A stretch of 64,000 bases of DNA. Source: Bacillota bacterium. Its GTDB lineage: Bacteria; Bacillota; UBA994. How positions within the stretch are numbered: the stretch's first letter is position 1; every line of letters starts with the position of its first letter. The notes below the pieces were generated by a model. That model did not search any database and was not told where the DNA came from. It saw nothing but the letters and a program-made list of their open reading frames with translations. The position numbers were made by a program, and so were the translations under genes. The stretch covers positions 82,989-146,988 of the forward strand of contig JAGXTJ010000008.1 in the NCBI GenBank assembly GCA_018333655.1. The letters run 5' to 3'. Below, piece by piece: positions 59,954-64,000 of the stretch.

Positions 59954-60815
59954 GTCCTCCCCCCTTGCGAGAGAGGTTCCAGGTGGCAAGCGCAAAGAAC
60001 ACTAAGGCCGAACCAAGCAGAAAAGCGATATGAGTGGCGACATCGGCGGTGAACGAGCCGTAGTCAAAAATCACCCCAAAGCCATGTTTAAATTCAGCGA
60101 CCGCGGCGGTGGGCGCATTCGCAAAGGCCTTGACCATGGCCTCCTCCATCATCACTTGACGAAAGAGGGCCGCGCCATGTGAAGGGGGAAAGAACTTGAC
60201 AACATATTGCACTCCAGTTGGCAGAGCGCCTAGGGGTATGTAGATCCCGGTCAAGAAACCAATTAGCGCCCCAATTACCGAGGCTGCGGCACTGTAGGCA
60301 TTGTTTGAGTCAAAGAGAGAGACCACAAAAATCATCATCGCGGAACTAGACACCACTGTAACCACCATGATGGCGAGCACCTTGAGGACGCTTGGCGGGC
60401 TCAAAAACTCACCGCCATAGGCCACAATGTAGAGCTGCCCCAGCACAAAGGTGGTGAGGCTTAGCGCTAGGCCAATCATCAGCGCAGCAAACACATAGCC
60501 GCCGACTAGGGCAGTGCGCGGCAAGGGGGCGGCGCGAAAGTCCCGCAGGATTTTCTTAGTACGGTCCTCCACCATAATGCCATAGGCACCCATGGTAGAG
60601 GTAATCGATACCATGGCGAGTAGGCCTGCCATAATCCAGCTGTCGGCCACAAAGCGTGCTCCTGCGACCGGCCCGACATTTCGCTCCATCATATTGCCAA
60701 GAAACAGCACATACATGCCTATGGTAATAATCACCGACAAAAACGAGAAGAACACCGCCATGCGGTCCCTGAAGAAAACTTTGAGGTTGCGCGCCATCAA
60801 GCAGAACATCATCAT
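59943..60815 (-). CDS. ABC-2 type transporter permease
   Basis: A 290-residue membrane protein with six helices. The N-terminal segment LMARNLKVFFRDRMAVFFSFL and the large extracellular loop before helix 2 are typical of the ABC-2 family. IYIPLGALPTGVQYVVKFFPPSHGAALFRQVMM carries the family's proline-rich feature near the end (noted in two parts). It exports a lipid-linked, antibiotic or polymer substrate together with the ATPase whose gene overlaps it by four bases. Substrate unknown. Confidence 0.87.
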   Translation of the reverse strand: MMMFCLMARNLKVFFRDRMAVFFSFLSVIITIGMYVLFLGNMMERNVGPVAGARFVADSWIMAGLLAMVSITSTMGAYGIMVEDRTKKILRDFRAAPLPRTALVGGYVFAALMIGLALSLTTFVLGQLYIVAYGGEFLSPPSVLKVLAIMVVTVVSSSAMMIFVVSLFDSNNAYSAAASVIGALIGFLTGIYIPLGALPTGVQYVVKFFPPSHGAALFRQVMMEEAMVKAFANAPTAAVAEFKHGFGVIFDYGSFTADVATHIAFLLGSALVFFALATWNLSRKGGGHVS

Positions 60816-61726
60816 TCGTGTAGCTCCCCTCCCGTAATGGCAATGAAGGCATCATCTAGGCTGCCGCTCGTGACTTCGAAGCCACCGATAAACTCTTCGC
60901 ACAGTTTTAGCAGGGGTAGAGCGTCTACGGTGCGTTTTAGCTTGATGACAACGCGCCCCCCTTCGACTTGGTAGGCTAGTTGTCTCTCTGTCAACAAGGA
61001 CAAAAGCGGAGCTATGGCCAGTGGAGAAATCTTAAGATAGTCGCTGCTGTACTGCTCACGAAGTTCTGCCGGGCGACCTTTCGCGCATATTTCACCGCCC
61101 TTAATCACGGCTACGTAGTCGGCATTAGCAGCTTCTTCCATGTAGTGCGTGGTCATAAAGACCGTCATCCCCTGTTTTTGTTGGATCTCACGAATTGTCT
61201 GCCACACATGGTGTCGCGTCTTGGGGTCAAGACCGGCCGTCGGTTCATCGAGAAAGAGCACCTTGGGTGTATGCACTAAGGCCCGGGCAATATCCGCCCG
61301 CCGCCTCTGCCCACCCGACAGTTTGCCATAGGGGCGGTTGACAAAGTCTTCGACTTCAGCAGCCTTAGCTGCCACCCTCACTCGTTCCTGCAGCTTTGCT
61401 CCTGTGAACCCGTAAAAACTGGCTCGCAAGTAGAGATTCTCGTGCACTGTCAGCAGATCGTCGAGCACGCTGTGCTGAAACACCACGCCGATATGAGAGC
61501 GAATCTTGTCGTCATCCGCACCGAGCACATAGCCATTGACCCGAACTTGCCCTTGGTCGGGGGTCAGCAGGGTGCAGATAATATCGATAGTCGTCGATTT
61601 GCCGGCTCCATTCGGTCCTAAGAATGCGAAAAACGCCCCCTCCTCGACGTAAAAGTCAATGCCGCGAACCGCCTTTACGCTACCATAGCTCTTCACTAAC
61701 CCGCTCACTTCGATAATTTTTCCCAC
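60812..61726 (-). CDS. ABC exporter ATP-binding protein
   Basis: A 304-residue ATPase of the DrrA/CcmA type. Walker A is GPNGAGKSTTIDII, the Q-loop VVFQHSVLDDLL, the signature KLSGGQRRRADIARAL, Walker B VLFLDEPTAGLD and the switch histidine in FMTTHYMEEA. A C-terminal extension of about 90 residues (from KISPLAIAPLL on) is family-typical. It drives the ABC-2 permease, whose gene starts within the last codons. GTG 61726 follows GAGAGGAG. Confidence 0.92.
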   Translation of the reverse strand: MGKIIEVSGLVKSYGSVKAVRGIDFYVEEGAFFAFLGPNGAGKSTTIDIICTLLTPDQGQVRVNGYVLGADDDKIRSHIGVVFQHSVLDDLLTVHENLYLRASFYGFTGAKLQERVRVAAKAAEVEDFVNRPYGKLSGGQRRRADIARALVHTPKVLFLDEPTAGLDPKTRHHVWQTIREIQQKQGMTVFMTTHYMEEAANADYVAVIKGGEICAKGRPAELREQYSSDYLKISPLAIAPLLSLLTERQLAYQVEGGRVVIKLKRTVDALPLLKLCEEFIGGFEVTSGSLDDAFIAITGGELHE

Positions 61727-61798
61727 CAGTTTTGCTCCTCTCTACCTATCAGTGATACTATCTTCGTCACGTTGACGCCGTTTCCTTGTGCGACCAAG

Positions 61799-61834
61799 AG
61801 AAGAGGGGCAGACCGCGCTGTCTACCCCTCTTCT
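61799..61834. terminator. Terminator hairpin before the phosphoesterase gene end
   Basis: Ten-base arms AGAAGAGGGG / CCCCTCTTCT with an inner AGAC/GTCT pairing form a stable hairpin after the stop of the nucleotidase-like gene at 61864 on the minus strand, followed by CTTGG. It probably separates that gene from the ABC exporter operon. Confidence 0.7.
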
Positions 61835-61863
61835 TAGTGTGCCTACCTCGGCATCGGCTCTGT

Positions 61864-63792
61864 TTATGCGGCAGGCGGAATGACAATCCGCTGTCCGGGA
61901 CGGATTAAGGCCGGATTTACGAGGTTATTATGGTGGTGTAATCTGTGCCAATTTACATTGTGCTTGCGCGCAATGGCCCACAAGGTATCGCCTCTAGCCA
62001 CGATGTGTACTATAGGCCCTGTCTGCGGTGCTCCGACAGACGGGATAAAGATAGTCTGTCCAACACGCAGGCGATTGGGGTTAGCCAAGTTATTATGATG
62101 CGCCAGCTCCTGCCAAGTGGTGCCGTGCTTAAGAGCGATGCGCCAGAGCACCTCGCCCGACTTAACCACATGCGGTACATGGGCAGTTGGCGGGGCCACA
62201 GGAAGCGTGGGCGGCGTGACAGTCTGTTCTGGGGGAGTAGAAGGCTGCTCTGTCTTGGGTTGCTCTGGCGTGGGCACTTGTACTACGGCCGGAGTCGGTG
62301 CCAAGGTAATGCGCTGCCCGACCACCGCGCTGGTAATTTCGCCTAATCTTGCTACATGCTCTGCGAAAGCTTCTTCGAGCGACATCATCTGCGCCCTTAT
62401 AGGGATAGACCCCAGCATCGCGTAGCCGTCGCCGCCCGCGGCGAGAAAGTCATTGGTAGCTACTAGGTAAGTCTTAGCTGGGGCTAGTGCCACCCCGTTT
62501 ATTCTGGCCGAATGAACGCGCCGGCCCGCTTCTCTGGCTGTATCGATCGAGAAGGTCAGCCCCGCTACTTGCAAGAAACCGCCATTCTGTGCGGGTAACA
62601 ATCTGGCGCTAAACTCAAGCATCTCTAAGATTTGCGCTCCGGTCATGGGCAGCGCTACAATCAGGTTGCCAAAAGGCAAGACATTAAAGACCTGCCCGCG
62701 CGTAACATTACCAGACACAATCGAGGCCCTAATACCGCCACCATTGGTTACGGCTACGTCCGCACCTGTCACCTTAAGCATGGCGTCAGTGATAAGGTTG
62801 CCGAGGTTTGTTTCTGCGGTACGCACAAAGGCACGTTCACCTTCTAGGCGCACCGCAGTCTTGCCCACGACTTGGGAGTGAACCGCGCTAACTTGCTGAT
62901 TGTAGGTGTTGATGATGGTCTGTACGCGCGGGTCTGATGCCACGGCAGTGGTCTGATTAGCATAGATGAGAGTATGCGCGATGCGTCGCCCTGCCGGGTC
63001 AAAAGTAATATCCACGCGACCTAGAGCATTACCAAACTCGCCGGCCTGCACGATTATAGTGCGCCCGACCTGCAAAGTAAGTGTATCGTGGCTGTGCCCG
63101 TCGATAATGAGGTCAAGCCCCTGCACTTCTTGGGCCAGTTTGATGCTGGTGTAGTCCCCCTCCTGCCCAAGATGGCTCAGGGCAACTATGAAGTCAACTT
63201 GTGGGCGCAGAGTCGCGACTAAACGCGAGACAGAGGCAACGGGGTCTGCAAACTTAAGCCCCTCCACATTGCGAGGATGTGTCTTAAAAGCGGTCTCTGG
63301 CGTCGCGACGCCGATAATGGCTACTCGCTTGCCACCTAGTTCTCTAATAATGTGCGAGGGCAAGGTAGTCGGCTCGACATTGGCAGCCACTAGGGGGAAA
63401 GTAGCCCTGCTGGCTAATTCCATCAGTCGCGCTTTGCCGAAGTTAAAGTCGTGGTTACCTGGCACCATGGCATCGTACTGCATGACATTCATAATATCTA
63501 CAATAGCTTGTCCCTGTGACAAGTTGGCGATGGACTGACCGTGAAAAGCATCCCCCGCCTCAAGCAGCAAGACATGTGGGTTTGCCGCACGCGCTGCTTG
63601 CACAATGGTCGCCATACGAGCGTACCCAATCTGCGTATCCGAAGCTGTGACGCGCGAATGGATGTCGTTAGTGTGAAAGATAGTAATAGTAGTGGGGGCA
63701 CTTGCCATAGCGGCAACGCCAAGTTGGGGCAGAATAAGCGCAATCATAACCATAAGTGCAATAAAACGCCGTGACACTAGACTAATTTTCAT
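61864..63792 (-). CDS. Exported 5'-nucleotidase/UshA-like phosphoesterase with two LysM domains
   Basis: A 642-residue secreted enzyme. A signal peptide (about 1-30) leads into a metallophosphatase domain with the metal motifs FHTNDIHSR, LEAGDAFHG, VPGNHDFNFG, LSHLGQEGD and IDGHSHD. The 5'-nucleotidase C-terminal domain (TNLGNLITDAML, VTNGGGIRASI, FLAAGGDGYAML) follows. A Pro/Thr-rich linker and two LysM repeats (HVVKSGEVLWRIALKHGTTW-type and HIVARGDTLWAIARKHNVNW-type) anchor it to peptidoglycan. It releases phosphate and nucleosides from external nucleotides. ATG 63792 follows AAGGAGG. Confidence 0.94.
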   Translation of the reverse strand: MKISLVSRRFIALMVMIALILPQLGVAAMASAPTTITIFHTNDIHSRVTASDTQIGYARMATIVQAARAANPHVLLLEAGDAFHGQSIANLSQGQAIVDIMNVMQYDAMVPGNHDFNFGKARLMELASRATFPLVAANVEPTTLPSHIIRELGGKRVAIIGVATPETAFKTHPRNVEGLKFADPVASVSRLVATLRPQVDFIVALSHLGQEGDYTSIKLAQEVQGLDLIIDGHSHDTLTLQVGRTIIVQAGEFGNALGRVDITFDPAGRRIAHTLIYANQTTAVASDPRVQTIINTYNQQVSAVHSQVVGKTAVRLEGERAFVRTAETNLGNLITDAMLKVTGADVAVTNGGGIRASIVSGNVTRGQVFNVLPFGNLIVALPMTGAQILEMLEFSARLLPAQNGGFLQVAGLTFSIDTAREAGRRVHSARINGVALAPAKTYLVATNDFLAAGGDGYAMLGSIPIRAQMMSLEEAFAEHVARLGEITSAVVGQRITLAPTPAVVQVPTPEQPKTEQPSTPPEQTVTPPTLPVAPPTAHVPHVVKSGEVLWRIALKHGTTWQELAHHNNLANPNRLRVGQTIFIPSVGAPQTGPIVHIVARGDTLWAIARKHNVNWHRLHHHNNLVNPALIRPGQRIVIPPAA

Positions 63793-63990
63793 ACTATGCC
63801 TCCTTGAGTAGATTCTTCGTTACACCTAATATTATTACAATTATTACGATATGAATAGTGCTTTATTATTAATCCAGGGCTCCGTCAAAGTCGAGAATAA
63901 CTGAAGCGCAGTAAGGCCTTGCACATTCTACTGGCTTTTTCCCCGCGGAACCGTTACAATGAAGATAAATACGGAACCAAAGGAACTTGT

Positions 63991-64000
63991 ATGACGGGAC
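63991..64000 (+). CDS. Possible start of a gene cut by the right window edge
   Basis: An ATG at 63991 is preceded by AAAGGAAC at suitable ribosome-site distance, and TACAAT (63955-63960) could be a -10 box. Only three codons are inside the window, so no product can be named. The 150-base stretch before it, from the phosphoesterase start, is A/T-rich, with tandem ATTATTACA-like motifs near 63831-63848, and otherwise shows nothing clear. Confidence 0.3.

Noticed and set aside
1..64000. CRISPR arrays, prophage, transposases, rRNA or tRNA genes
   Set aside because: No regularly spaced repeats, integrase or transposase motifs, or RNA gene signatures other than the TPP riboswitch were seen on reading the window.

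Overview
The window looks like a chromosome segment of an anaerobic Bacillota (Clostridia-like) bacterium. The evidence is mixed but consistent: strong GGAGG ribosome sites with frequent GTG and TTG starts, lipoprotein signals suited to a single-membrane cell, two exported proteins carrying the copper-amine-oxidase-like N-terminal domain common in Gram-positive anaerobes, a ferredoxin-linked 2-oxoacid oxidoreductase, an RnfD-type membrane subunit, a Pel polysaccharide operon without outer-membrane parts, and a probable selenoprotein. No genus can be named. No tRNA, rRNA, CRISPR array, prophage or insertion sequence was seen.

Layout: 1-3.8 kb holds the end of a Lon-type protease, a dipeptide epimerase-like enzyme, an acetyltransferase and a histone-deacetylase-like hydrolase preceded by a 14-bp tandem repeat. 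3.8-10.8 kb is a five-gene Gram-positive pel operon (pelD-pelA-pelE-pelF-pelG) whose PelD keeps the c-di-GMP-binding RxxD. 11-15.4 kb is the thiW-thiD-thiM-thiE-thiC operon behind a TPP riboswitch. An orphan rnfD and a divergent 2-oxoacid:ferredoxin oxidoreductase follow. 19.1-24.6 kb is a BmpA/RnsABC-type ABC importer whose binding protein joins a stalk domain to a DUF3798-like domain; its upstream gap contains a multi-hairpin element.

25-32.5 kb is a mosaic of single genes: MFS and EamA transporters, a C39-like protein, GNAT, a DUF3825-like protein, and an AbrB/PIN toxin-antitoxin pair with a frameshifted toxin. It also holds an MsrB-MsrA fusion read through an in-frame TGA exactly where MsrA has its catalytic cysteine, the strongest unusual signal here. 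32.6-42.4 kb is a sugar-acid catabolic regulon: GntR regulator, SDRs, LarA-type nickel epimerase, FGGY kinase, 2-hydroxyacid dehydrogenase, KDPG aldolase and a TRAP transporter. 42.6-48.4 kb has a PAS-GGDEF-HD-GYP c-di-GMP enzyme, a GNAT/DUF2156 pair, a cysteine MsrA and a DUF368 lipid-phosphate flippase.

48.4-57.8 kb is a nine-gene minus-strand operon matching the gene content of the functionally unassigned E. coli ydjXYZ-ynjABCDEF region: FAD/Fe-S oxidoreductase, CCG-domain Fe-S protein, VTT membrane protein, exported double rhodanese, CDP-alcohol phosphatidyltransferase and a YnjBCD-type ABC importer, behind a strong promoter with dyads. The right end holds YifB/ComM, YraN, an ABC-2 exporter and a LysM-anchored 5'-nucleotidase-like phosphoesterase.
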